Below are positions 30,540 through 42,074 of a stretch of 64,000 nt of DNA, one piece after another. The translations under genes and the position numbers were made by a program. This stretch comes from Capitulum mitella (Eukaryota; Arthropoda; Thecostraca; Pollicipedomorpha; Pollicipedidae). Position 1 is the stretch's first letter. The number at the start of each line of letters is the position of its first letter. The stretch lies in assembly GCA_030062745.1 (NCBI GenBank), contig CP099840.1:496001-560000 (forward strand), read 5' to 3'. A model generated the notes under the pieces. That model did not search any database and was not told where the DNA came from. It was given only the letters and a program-made list of their open reading frames with translations.

Positions 30540-32765
30540 CCACCGTGTGGATAGGCTTACCCAGAGGTAGGTCAAAACACAGATCGTCCGCGAAATGATG
30601 AAGGTGTGAAACAAAGCCGGTATTCTCACTGCACTGGCACGGAACGTGATAAAGAAGCTCAGCAGGAAGCTTGACCAGTACCAAAGGCAAATTCTGGAGG
30701 TTCACCCCGGAAATTGACAAGCAGAATGGATTTAGGGACAACCTTAACAATCTTTTTGACCTTGCCCTTGTCGGCACCATTAAGATCATCAAAGCCAAGA
30801 GGATAAAGACATTCTCTAGGCCCAAGGGGAGCCAGGTCGCCGAGGCGTCATGGTGGTATTCGATAAGTTCCCTTCTGAGAAGGAGGAGCGAGCTCTTCAA
30901 CGACAACAGTAGGCCGAAGCTCTAAAGGGCCCGCCGTTAGATTAAACAGCAGACCGAGCATGAGGCAACTGCCCAGCTGGAATACTCGCCTACCGACAAC
31001 ACACAACTGACAGATCAGGATGATCCGCAGCCCATGGCCATGCCTTCGAAGCGGCCCTGCAGGAGAGCCAAGAACATCGCCACTCCTGGTCAGGCAGCAG
31101 CCCTCGATCGGACCAAGCTCAATGATCGCTCTGCAATTCACTTCCTATCGGCGACGGCTTCGGTCCTCGGCCACGACTCCTCTGAACTGGCGATCACAGA
31201 AGCTCGGGCAGGCGCGCACGTAGATCGCAGAGGAAAGCCATTGCGGACGAAATCTAGCATTCTTTCTCCGCGTCACCCAACCTGGTGGTCCACTGGAACG
31301 GTAAACTGTTACTGACGATGGAAAGGAAAAGGTGGATCGACTCTGTCATTGTAACCGGTCCAAGAAGTGCCGCCAAGCTCTTCGGTGTTTGGAAGTTGCA
31401 AGTAGAGTCGGAGCAACGCCAGCCAACGTTGTCGCGCTTTGTCTGGAAGACTGAGAGGTTTCGGACAACGTCGTCGGCATGAGCTTCGACACCACCTCCA
31501 GCTGGTTGGTTGGTTGGTTATTGGGGCTTAGGGGCGCACCGACTGCAGGGTCATTCGGCGCCCAACCACCTCCAGCAATACTGGACAAGTTGTGGGAGCA
31601 AACACGCTTCCTCAGCAGAAGCTTGAGTGACGGCCTATTCACTTTGCTTGTCGCCATCATATCGTCGAACTGGTGGCAGAGGCGGCTTTCTCCACGCGCT
31701 TCGGTCCGTCCTCGGGACCGCGATCTCCTTGTTCAAGAGCTTCAAGAAGAGATGGAGGCTCATTGACTGGTACAAGTCTGAACCTATGGTGTATGAAGAC
31801 CTGGAACCAGCAGTGGCCCAGACGTTTTTCTCTTCCAATGGTCGTTTCGTCGCCTTCTGCCGTGAGAAGCTCGCCGAAATCCAGCCTAGCGATGATTATC
31901 GTTGGTTCTTTGAGGTCTCGATTATCCCCTTTGGTCAAGAGCCTCCACGGGGAATCAAGTTCCCCAGCCAGGTGCTCTCCAACGTGCCAGATAGATGGTT
32001 CCATCGCGCCAGATGGATGGCGCGCATAATCTGCGGGATCAAGATCTTTTTGCTTTGCCATCAGTTCTCCGTGACTCTCATTGAATTGGGAGCACTCAAG
32101 CGCTTCGTCTCTTTCATGGTTGTTTTGCACGTCAGTGCATGGTTCTGCTCTTCATCGGCGGTCAGCGCTTCCGAGCACGACCTGGCCGTTCTGCAAAGCC
32201 TGATGTGAATGCTGAAATTCCGAAGGGGATCTCCAAGGAGTTTGCCGATCACCTATTATCTATGATGACATTATAGTCGACATATGATTTATTATAACAG
32301 TCACTTATTATAGTGCCCTAGCGAAGAATTGGCTGGTGTGTCGTTCTTCGACGAGGGCGTGCCGTGTGAGATGAAGACGAGGATGATCGCGTCACTCCAG
32401 GAACAGGGATCGGAGAGTCCTCCCAGCGAGCGCAGGTGGATCTCGCAGAAAAGGAGGTTCTCGTCCCAGGGAGATCATCGTCGACTTCATTACCGCAAAG
32501 TCGGTGGGCAACCTGAAAGCCTACGGCATCAACATGGACTTCCTTGTCGCCGATCCCGGTGATTGGGAGACAGCACCTGGTTTCACGGACGCTAAGGAAG
32601 TCCTGTGCGGGATCGCGGTAGTTAGCGACTTCGCCGAACGAGCTATGGCTCTTATTCAAGTATACAACAAGGTTCTGACGAAGGATGAAGGGCAAAAGCA
32701 GTACTTGCTGCAAGTCGTCGAATAGCATCGTCGCCAGAACCCCGAGACCACTAAAAGGACTAAAG
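30540..32765 (+). pseudogene. Decayed transposon-derived protein gene (FDTTSSNTG / CRHH family)
   Basis: Segments in different frames line up in order with a large protein family that I know as uncharacterised, transposon-derived and widespread in invertebrates. In order: VREMMKV.NKAGI, AALDRTKLNDRSAIHFLSAT, VVHWNGKLL, MSFDTTSS then NTG, FACRHHIVELVAEAAFSTRF, FGPSSGP, IQPSDDYRWFFEVSIIPFGQ, RGIKFP, FHRARWMARIICGIKIFLL, FFDEGVP, FAERAMALIQVYNKVLTKDE, QKQYLLQVVE. Several frameshifts and stops interrupt it, and a 62-base insertion sits inside the FDTTSSNTG motif. The family's exact superfamily name is not certain to me; the FDTT and CRHH motifs are taken as its likely catalytic core by inference. 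Confidence 0.72.
31491..31576 (+). mobile_element. 62-bp insertion with 12-bp target duplication
   Basis: The sequence ACCACCTCCAGC occurs at 31491-31502 and again at 31565-31576, with 62 bases between the copies. Removing the insert and one copy restores the host reading F-D-T-T-S-S-N-T-G exactly. The insert begins with four TGGT/TTGG units and ends in GGGGCGCACCGA...TCGGCGCCCA, which can form a short GGGCGC/GCGCCC stem. It looks like a very small non-autonomous element; no family name is claimed. Confidence 0.8.
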
Positions 32766-32769
32766 TATC

Positions 32770-33225
32770 ATTCCCACCTAAGCTACACTGCTGCCGACAG
32801 GGCCAGTGACCTATGACCTGAGACAGAATGCGAAGTTTCTTTTGATCCAGTGTGTCAAAAGGAGTACTATGATTTGCATTTTATGCATATCGTGCGTTTG
32901 GTTTAAAAAACTGAAGCACAAAACACGTTTGGGGGCATTTCAGACACATCTCTCCCTGAACGAATCTCCCAGGGATCACAAGTCCATGGAGAATGAGTTC
33001 TTGCTGGGGATAAATGAAATGGTGTTCTTTGAATTTAATGGGCTCGGAATGCACAAAAGCCGGCGCGAATTTCATCGAAATAAAATAAAATCCAGCACAA
33101 ACGACAGACAATCTTCGTGTGAAAGTGCTTAAGAGTGCTGGACCAAGGCCATATTTTGCACACATGATTTCCTCCAAAAGACATATCAGTTAATGACAGA
33201 GCGCTGTGGAAGTGTTCATCGTAAT
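32770..33225. other. Stretch without recognised gene
   Basis: Short open frames only, no motif recognised. Confidence 0.3.
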
Positions 33226-33229
33226 TCGC

Positions 33230-33231
<2 letters not shown>

Positions 33232-33290
<59 letters not shown>

Positions 33291-33339
33291 TTCCTTTGGA
33301 AAACATTTATATCTATATATATATATGTCCTTTCCTCAA

Positions 33340-33375
<36 letters not shown>
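33232..33375. repeat. (TA)n microsatellite blocks
   Basis: Two long TA runs (about 33233-33287 and 33341-33375) are separated by mixed AT-rich sequence with a shorter TA run. Open frames reading alternating Tyr-Ile are products of the repeat. Confidence 0.95.
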
Positions 33376-33378
<3 letters not shown>

Positions 33379-33399
33379 GTGGACAGAATTCATTAAGAA

Positions 33400-35930
33400 C
33401 ACAAATGCCCGGGGGGGTGGTCTCAGCCAATGCGTCTCGTTCGCAGAATTGCCCCCGCAGTCATTTTTCCTTAAAATAGGCCCTGATATGAACCGTTCAG
33501 TCGTGTGTAAGTTATTTCCAACGCTATTGCTCAGTTCACTTTGTGTGTTGTCAAAGTGAAATCACTTTCACTCAGCGGTCTTTACTTGGGTCGAATGTTC
33601 AAATCCAGTCAGGTGAAAAATTACCTGTCTGGAAAGGACTGCAGGTCGGACACGGCCCGGTCAGTCTCCGCGACGCCCTCCGGCAGAACATGTCACGTGA
33701 TCAAGACGCACTCCCTCCTCATAGCCTTGGCCCAGTATCCCATTCACAACGCAACTGATCTTATCAGTTTGAGAGCCGAGAGGGTTGGCACAGTGGCGGA
33801 ACTAAGAAACCTGCCCAGCGTCCCCGCCTACCGAGCGCAAATATGGTTTTTCGTGTTTTTAGGCATCAAATTAAATTATGAGAAGCAGGTTTGAAGTTAT
33901 TACGGGTACTCCTACGTCGCAGCAAATAGCTGCTCGAATTGCATTACATTAGCACCATAAACAACGGAGCTATGGCCGGTTTACCACAAGAACCCTAATG
34001 CCTACCATTACTTTTGTGGAGACCTGTACGTCATGTTGTTTTAAGCGAGCTCTTCACTCAGTGTTTGTGAAGTTTCTGGGACATACAAAACAAATGGAAA
34101 GCACGCCGCGCTGATTGCACTCATCAGGGTGTTTCGGATAAAATTAGAAACTAAAGCAATCAAATACTCCACATGCTTTTCTACTTTCAGCCCGTTGACC
34201 TCCATCACGGTTCATTTTGCCGTTGCCTGTGTTGACAAATGTCTGAAGGGCCCTCTTATTTGTCTGTTAAGTGATGGGAAAATTCCAGACCAAGCCTAAC
34301 CGAACCAGACCAAACTGGACATAGCAAAGTAGTTCAGAAGACTCACACTCTGTCGTTTACAATGGGACTTAAATGTAAACGGACGTGAACAGTAACAGGA
34401 GCGGGACACGTTGCCCTGAAAGGATACAAACAAGGGCAGCTACTGGGCTATTACTTTCTGCTGGATATAACAGGGCGAAGAAGATCGGAGGAATGACAAC
34501 CAAGCGATGTCTAGTGAAAATAAGCTGGCTGAAGGGCGGCGTTTTCCGCTAGTACGTGACAACACGCCAAGAAAACGACACTGGGTAAGCGGCCCAGTTT
34601 GGAAACTGGGTAAGCGGCCTCCAGCAGGTACGAGGCAACAGATGTTCGGCTACGCTGCGCCAGTCGTCAGACCCGTGCTGAAGAGACGTACGGGCAGACA
34701 CACGACTAAAGAATCTAATACATCCGTATTATATAATCCGTATGTAATACGGATTATACATCCGTAACACCGCAACCTATCAGTAGCTGCGCTCAAAGCA
34801 AACACTCATTTTCAAGCGCGGAAGGTGTTGGTAGTTTGGTGCAATCGCACATGCACGTTGCATGGCACATTTTGCCAGTATTCTTGAGTGTAGCCCACAT
34901 CTCGTTGTCATTCCGTCTTGCAGCCTTTTTCTATATCGATATCTTTTCGCGTTTGTTTTCTTGTAAGCGAATCAGTTTGACGAATCGTGCTCAGAATCTT
35001 AGCAGATAACTATACTCCAGGGGCGGCGGAAAAAACCCATTGTGAATTTCTACAATGACGATTACATATAAAAAGAACATGCGAGGTGCGAAAGCATGGA
35101 AAAGCTCACAATAAATAGTCCTTCGTATGTAAAGAATGGATTACTGATATTCCACATTTCCATCACGCAAGTTTTACAGCACCAAACTGATACAGCCTGT
35201 GACTGGAAACTATGTTCGGACACTCATATCATCTATGTGTATGTTCAAATACACATGGGTCTTTGGCAGAGAAACTCCATGTAACACCTTATACGACAGA
35301 GACACCATGAGGTTAAGATTTTACCTTAGTTGACATAAATCTTCTTTTTTGGTGCATGACTTTCCTGCACTACGTGAAGACCAACAGCGCAGGTGCAGCC
35401 AGACTTGCTGCAGCTAAGCTTGGCTTTGCTTAGGTTTGGTCGGCTGCTTAACACATGAGCCCAGGGGCGAAACTTTTCAAAAAAATACATGAATGAAAAA
35501 ATGAGGGTGATATCGATGCTGTCAGGTTGCTTTTGTCCTATTTAACCCGACAATAACTGGACGATTTCGCCAACCGCTAGTTACATTCTTTGTCCCCAGT
35601 CCATCTCAAGAAAAAATGGTTCGATTTCAACGATTTCAACGGCAATCGATACTCCGTTACCCTGAGGCCCTAAATATTTCTTGTCTGCTAACCTCAGTGT
35701 CACCAACAGCTCCACAGGTCAGGTAAGCTTCAGAGACACTCTAACAGGGTATAATGGTAGGAATTCGCTGTATGTAATATCAAGTGATTTTATTTTCAAC
35801 GACGAGCAATTAATTGCGTCGCAAAAAATGACATGTCACCAGCCTAGGTCAACAGACTGCATTAGGCCCTTTTAAATGTGCCTGGTGACGAATTTTACGG
35901 GCAGCCTAACCCTATTTCGTGCCCCTGCCC
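33400..35930. other. Stretch without recognised gene
   Basis: No exon or element was recognised apart from the hairpin at 34733-34757. Words like AAGCCTAACCGAACCAGACC near 34293 and TTAGGTTTGGTC near 35429 are weakly similar to each other in reverse. Confidence 0.3.
34733..34757. repeat. Perfect 11-bp hairpin
   Basis: ATAATCCGTAT (34733-34743) and its exact reverse complement ATACGGATTAT (34747-34757) are separated by three bases. CATCCGTA words flank it on both sides. Confidence 0.9.
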
Positions 35931-35932
35931 GG

Positions 35933-37483
35933 TTAACCCCATTCCGTGCTGGGGGGGGGGGGCAGATTCTGCCTCTCTCTGCGGCCTCGAAAACTAATGG
36001 TCCGGTTTCCCAGCGGAAAACGGCGTTCGATAGCCTATAGCGAGATTTACATTTCTAGAAGGGCAATGTCGTAAACTTTGAAAAGGGAACAGGGGGTTCA
36101 AAATGAGGGGATAAATAGAAGTTTACTTACGCAATCTTTCTCATTTCATTTTGTGCCCGATTTTGTTTTACTTCAAGCTATTCTTCTAATAATTGATAGA
36201 TCCATCACGTATGCTAGGAAAAGGCTAATTGTCAAAATTCATAGGCGTATCCAGGACAAATAAAAAGTGCTAAACGTTTTTGGAAAGTGTTAATTTATTC
36301 TAAGAAATATTTTGAGTCTGGTGAGCTGACCTGTGTTCCGAAACCATTTTTACATATGTATGCATGCCATATTATATACATATGGCAAGTACACATAGGC
36401 AGGTCCAGTTCCCAGAAGAGCAGGGTGACTTTCTACTTGGTGAACTACTGGTAACTGGCTGTCATATCCGAACATATTGTGAATACTTTTATGTATTGTG
36501 CATAAAGTCCGCATTTATAGATGCTGGGCGCGTCCCATTTTAAAGTAATAGGATCATAGGCGTAACCAGGGCAAACAAGAGGGTAATTTTGGAGGAAAAT
36601 ATGGAGTTTTTTGTCATGTTTTCTGAATCTGGTGGTATTTTGTGTGTCAAAAGAGCAATGCTGCATGTGTCACATGCTATATCATATACACATTAAAAGT
36701 GTACATAAGCATGTTCAGTTACCAGAAAAGGAGGGATCAGTAGCTATATGACGGTTGCTGTGTTTTATCCCGTAGATCGAGTCATCATATCTCAGGAATA
36801 GAAAGAAATAAAATTATCCTTTTCAGCTACACTGGACCCGCTTTTGACTTTTATTTCCACTGAAAGATATGTCATCTGATCGTTATATATGTGGAGCTAA
36901 CAAGTCCAGTTACAAAGATCCACATGTCTGTTAGGCCCATTGAGTATGATATTATATTAGATGTGCACCGAAAACCGATGCCTGGAGACGCCCTTGGCAA
37001 CGTGGATATGTGGACGACCTTTATCCTTGATAATTGGGACAAACATGCAACAGGTATACTTACTATCACAGGTATACTTTGTTTTATTCATATAACGAGT
37101 CATGAATTCTCAATAATATGAAAATATAAATACCCCTTTCACATGCCCATGGATCCGCCATTGACCAACATTTTTCCTTAAAAATACTTGAGAGTAAGCG
37201 GGTCATGAATATTCCGATCATCTGAATTTTCACTGGTACATACATGACCATGTCGAAGTGTGTGATATCCAGAAAGCGCGATATTGCTCAAACATGCCTC
37301 TCAAAAACGTGCCCTGAAACCTCCCCTGGAGGAGGCCAATTTTAGAAATTTTGTCACAAGATATCAAAAACATATGTAAGGGTATTCACTAGACGTTGTG
37401 AAGTAGTTCTGAAAAGCCCGGAAATGGTGAGCGGAAAACCGGAGGAGAGCAGAATCGCCCCCTCAGCATGGAATAGCGGATAA
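35933..37483 (+). mobile_element. TTAA element family F3 (diverged, about 1.55 kb)
   Basis: The left flank is TTAA at 35933-35936 with CCCCATTCCGTGCTGG. The right end reads inward (ATAA at 37480-37483) CCGCTATTCCATGCTGAGG. A long G run and GCAGATTCTGCC palindrome follow the left end. The next 100 bases keep the F1 plan (CTCGAAAACTA, GGTCCGGTTTC beside CTCGAGAACTA, ATCCGATTTC in F1). Internally about 200 bases are duplicated roughly 310 apart (36230-36440 and 36540-36745, sharing ATAGGCGTA.CCAGG.CAAA). A truncated extra terminus, TAACCCTATTTCGTGCC, precedes the left end. Non-coding. Confidence 0.65.
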
Positions 37484-39097
37484 AGATCGTCTTTATGTCT
37501 CTGTACTTGCGATACGTCAGTCGCTAGACCTAGATTTCTCCCGGAGAAGAAATTAAATGAGCACAGCTGGCCACTGACGGACCTCGACCTCACATGAGTT
37601 CATTTATCACTTGCCTGAACTGATAGTTGATTTTTGCAAGCAATATCAAAAGGTAAGAGCAGGTGCCGGAGTCCTAACGGCATCTGAAAACCGAGTCAAT
37701 GGCTCAGAGTAGCACATCATATGACTCGACCTATGGCGACTTGGTCAACCAGTTCTTGCCAAATGTGGCTGTGGCGTGTAAATAGGGTAACTGAAAATTT
37801 GGGGTCGCCAAGGTTTGTCGTTGAGAAGGTATGCCCGGATAACCAAAGGTGGTAAATGTCCCCCATTACCTCGCAGGTCAACCCTACACCGTGACCTTTT
37901 GAGAGCTAAAACCTGCTGGGGAGGAGATTTAATTGGCATCTCCAACAGCTCGGGGACTGACTGTCTCATTTTGCCGTTAAATATTACAAACGTATCTTTG
38001 AGGCCTAATCTATAATTTCACGTGATTCAAAATCCGTTATCGCTGGCAGACTCGCGGACCCTTTTTGTGTAATGATGCCGCGACGCATCATGACTCCAGG
38101 AATGGTGTTTATTAGACGATGGGCTCTCAGAGATGTTCGGAGAATTGGGGCGATGTCAAAAACCTCGAAAATATGTTAATGTACACACTTATTGATGGCA
38201 TTTCCATCGGTTATTGTCGGCCGAAGGTACTCAAAAGCGACTAAAAATGAAATACCTAACGGTGTGACATCCTGTTTGTACTTTCGTCAATCGTTGCTGT
38301 CTGAAAGTATGCCCACAGACCTAATGGTTAATTCATTGAATCATTGTGAATAAGACTAACTATTCATTTTGCTGCGTTTCATCTGAGTGACGATAACATA
38401 ATTTCTCAAGGGCCTCGTTCGTTTGTTGCATAATTTCGTAATGACTCATTTAACGGAGCAAACATCACGGAGGCCAGCTATGTATCGGGATTTTTGTCCG
38501 TTATACGGCACAGTCGGTGTTGGACATAAAATAAGCGGAAGCCATACAAACAAAATCTCCGAGGGTCCATCTTCTACTAAACACGATTTTTAGGTCATGA
38601 TGCGTTACGGCATCCATCGCGACACAAAAAAAACGGCCCGCGAGTCTGCCACCGGTAACGGTCATGTCGCCTTGACGCTGCGACCTCCCGCCAGCAATCC
38701 TCCTTCTCCAGTCGCTGTCGCCTTCCATAACAAGACGATTTATTCTAATTCGCCGCTTAAATCCCCGGTTTGGAATATAAAGCTACTGCAGGCGGTGAGG
38801 CCGAGTCCCAATCCTCCTTCTGATGACTAGTTAATCCGGCCAGCGAGGTTTGCATAGGAAACAAGCGGGCTGTGGCGCACAGCCCAATCAAAAATCACAA
38901 TGACAAACAGCCGGGGATTTCCGCGGAGAGGTTATCAGGCCGGCTGAGACGCCACCGCCGGCTGCTCGCCAGAACTGCATCGCGACCGCTGCGGTCTGCC
39001 TGTCCGGACCGGCCGGCTGAGGGCTCATCATCTGACGGCACCACTGCCGGCCACCGTCCAGCCGCGGGCCGCCGGCCCGAGGGGCGAGGGGCCCTCC
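37484..39097. other. Stretch without recognised gene
   Basis: AT-rich to 38800, then GC-rich towards the minisatellite. No exon recognised. Confidence 0.3.
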
Positions 39098-39099
39098 GG

Positions 39100-39757
39100 G
39101 GTGACAGCGTCCCGGAGAGGACCTCAAGGCAGCGCAGTGGGCTGCAGCGTCCCGGAGAGGACGCTCAAGGCAGCGCAGTGGGCTGCAGCGTCCCGGAGAG
39201 GACGGTCAAGGCAGCGCAGTGGGCTGCAGCGTCCCGGAGAGGACGGTCAAGGCAGCGCAGGGGCGCAGCGTCCCGGAGAGGACGGTCAAGGCAGCGCAGT
39301 GGGCTGCAGCGTCCCGGAGAGGACGCTCAAGGCAGCGCAGTGGGCTGCAGCGTCCCGGAGAGGACGCTCAAGGCAGCGCAGTGGGCTGCAGCGTCCCGGA
39401 GAGGACGGTCAAGGCAGCGCAGTGGGCTGCAGCGTCCCGGAGAGGACGGTCAAGGCAGCGCAGTGGGCTGCAGCGTCCCGGAGAGGACGCTCAAGGCAGC
39501 GCAGTGGGCTGCAGCGTCCCGGAGAGGACGGTCAAGGCAGCGCAGTGGGCTGCAGCGTCCCGGAGGGACGGTCAAGGCGCGCAGCGGGCTGCAGCGTCCC
39601 GGAGAGGACGGTCAAGGCAGCGCAGTGGGCTGCAGCGTCCCGGAGAGGACGCTCAAGGCAGCGCAGTGGGCTGCAGCGTCCCGGAGAGGACGCTCAAGGC
39701 AGCGCAGTGGGCTGCAGCGTCCCGGAGAGGACGCTCAAGGCAACGCAGTAGGCTGCG
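39100..39757 (+). repeat. 41-bp GC-rich minisatellite, about 16 copies
   Basis: About 16 tandem copies begin CTGCAGCGTCCCGGAGAGGA and continue CGSTCAAGGCAGCGCAGTGGG. Spacing of CTGCAG is 41 bases in most copies; one copy near 39261 and one near 39565 carry small deletions. The unit has no stop codon in any forward frame, and 41 is not a multiple of three. This produces three overlapping open frames of 191 to 326 codons that should not be taken for a gene. The variable base (C or G) after GGAC gives two copy types in mixed order. Confidence 0.95.
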
Positions 39758-39759
39758 TC

Positions 39760-40726
39760 GGCGGGTTTTCACGGCCATTTACGGCCACTCGTAGGTATAG
39801 CGGAAAGCGTCCTACTCGCTTTTTCTACTCACTCGTAACACATATTTTTTAATTGTCCTTCTACCTGTCTTTCTCTCTGTAGTCTGTTTGCATTTGTATC
39901 TTCCTATCTGTCTGTCTGAGCGTCTGTCTATCTGCATCCTGTCTGTGTGTGTACCTGGCCGCCTACCCGTTTTTTTTGTCCATGTATATTATGCTTAGCT
40001 ATAGACTTATGTCAAAGAGACTTTACCACCTTTCATCGGTGTTTGGAACTAAGATAGCTAAAATGTATCTAGCAATACTACAAGTCACTTTAAAAACGTG
40101 CTAGTCCCAAAACCAAATTTAAATAGTTCTAAACGAGTCCCGGAAATTCTCGCTGTGGCCTGTCCACCCGTCTCCTGCTCTCAGCCGGTGCATGACGACA
40201 CGGGTCGGCGCAGGCTAATAAACGGAACCAGAAGATCTGTGCTGCGCAATCAATGGCTGAAGTGAAAACATGGTTTTTGATTAATTACAGTTGTGGGTGT
40301 TCGTAGGAATTTCCCAGGCGATTAAGCTGTGAAAAAGTGGTCAGTGGTATTTTTCTGATCAGCTCAATCTACTTCCGAAAAGCCGATTAAGGTGCGACAT
40401 TCTTTTTAAGAAGAGGTGCTCCCGTAATCCATCGCATCTGTATGGACCGCCCATGACCTGAGCATCAGTGAAAGGCAGATGCAGTTTTGGAGGTTCTTTC
40501 TTGATTATTTGCAACTAAAAAGCTGCTTGCTGATGTCGTATATGCTTGGTTACCTTATTTGCACACGACGAAAATGCAGTTATTGCCAGTTTGCGTCAGA
40601 TGAAAATATTCGTCCCGCAAAAATGCCAACAATGGAATGCATTCGACAGCTCCTAATGTTGCTGCGTTTCAACCCATACTGCTCATCCCGTCCGCGTTAT
40701 TTTTGAAAAGAAAAAATATAAAGGAA
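39760..40726. other. Stretch without recognised gene
   Basis: This includes a pyrimidine-rich CTGTCTGT-type patch (39870-39950). No exon recognised. Confidence 0.3.
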
Positions 40727-41330
40727 AGTAGACTTGTGCTTGATTCCGCTTGACCGGAATCGATTCCAACTTCATAGCGAATGACTCTAAATCCGAATCC
40801 AATTCCGAGCAACGAATTACAAGTGGAATCGATTTCGAGTCCAATTCCATTGCGGCTGAAACTATTTGATTCCGAATCCGAATCTGATTCCATCGAATAC
40901 TGTAAATGCACCATAACCATAAAACTACAGAGATCAGTGTAATCAATAATAAATATCAGTTTTCAGAAAGCTTAGATATGATATGTAATATATAGTTATA
41001 TGTATAATATATAGTTATGATAAATGATATCAGTTTTAGGGAAGAAAAGAAAACATTTTAGATGGTCCATGATAACCAAAAATTAGAAATGAGAATTAAT
41101 GTCGAACAAACTAAAGCGGCTAACTTCGTTGACAAATTTATTCGGGGGAAGGTTAGATAGCCAGGCCCTTGGCTCTCCCCTCCATTATTTACACAAAGCA
41201 TTATTCCCGATTGCAGCTACCGAAATCATAAATTCCATAAAGACCAAGACCATATATATGTATAATATATATATATATATACCGTAATATATATATAATA
41301 TATATAAGGGTAAATACTTACTCCTATTGC

Positions 41331-41391
<61 letters not shown>

Positions 41392-42060
41392 CAGTAAGAG
41401 TAAGTATTTACACTGTTTTTGCGCACCATTTACAACGTGCAGTACTGGCATTTTTGTTACATGCCTTAAGTCAATAGCAATCGACATTTGTCACCAGGCA
41501 AATATTTATGAGGCGGTAAAAGTAAGTGGAGATATGATAACATTACCTAGCACGTACTCACTGTTCCGCAGGAAACTCGTGTATCAGTGACATCTGTGTA
41601 TCCTCTTCTTATTTCTTTCTCTTGCCTTGAGTTGAAGATCGTTTGATCTGATGTTCATTGTTCTATATTTTGGAACACAGCCTCATTTCCAGTTACCTGC
41701 CTACCTACCTGACAGGCGATATCCAGCCCATGCCACCGTAAATAAACAGACCATTGGCATGAAGCTACCCAAAACTGCTCTCAGAGTCATTATTGAATAT
41801 ATGGATGACTGTTAATGGTTATATATATCTTTTCTGACACGAAGGCAGTAGTGGGCTACACTGTGGTAAAAAACGGAATCAGATATTTTGCCGTTCGATT
41901 CACTTCCGATTCCAGTGTTTTCACAGACTAACCGAATCAATTCCAAATCCGACTCGACACATCTCCCAACTGAATCAGTTCCGAATCCAGTGGCGGGCCA
42001 AATGGAAGCGAATCCTGATTCGGCTCTAATCCACTGGAATCAAGTACAAGTCTGTAGGAA
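40727..42060. mobile_element. Putative element with inverted GATTC-rich arms
   Basis: The left arm starts GTAGACTTGTGCTTGATTCC (40727) and continues rich in GATTCC/GAATCG. The right arm, read inward on the other strand, starts CTACAGACTTGTACTTGATTCC and is similarly rich in GATTCC. Between the arms lies AT-rich DNA with (TA)n blocks and a nested hairpin. A lone arm occurs at 19280-19418. No open frame or clear target duplication was found, so this may be one element or two independent arm insertions. Confidence 0.5.
41308..41413. repeat. Long inverted repeat enclosing (TA)n
   Basis: GGTAAATACTTACTCCTATT followed by GCCC on the left is matched by GGGCAGTAAGAGTAAGTATT followed by TAC on the right. 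The arms are about 22-23 bases with few mismatches and enclose roughly 55 bases of TA repeat. The whole can fold into one long hairpin. It could be a tiny TA-targeting MITE or a microsatellite-seeded palindrome. Confidence 0.75.
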
Positions 42061-42074
42061 AGCAAGCTAAAAGA

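Noticed and set aside
33224-33234. Match to a cloning-vector flank (aattcgccctt) beside a TA run
   Set aside because: The match is only 11 bases with no further vector sequence on either side. It is most likely coincidence.
33193-33559. Open frames of alternating Tyr-Ile
   Set aside because: Direct translation of (TA)n microsatellite. The same applies at 41185-41590 and 63759-63991.
38872-39852. 326-codon + strand open frame (and 216- and 191-codon frames in the other two phases)
   Set aside because: They are produced by the stop-free 41-bp minisatellite. All three frames are open and none shows codon constraint.
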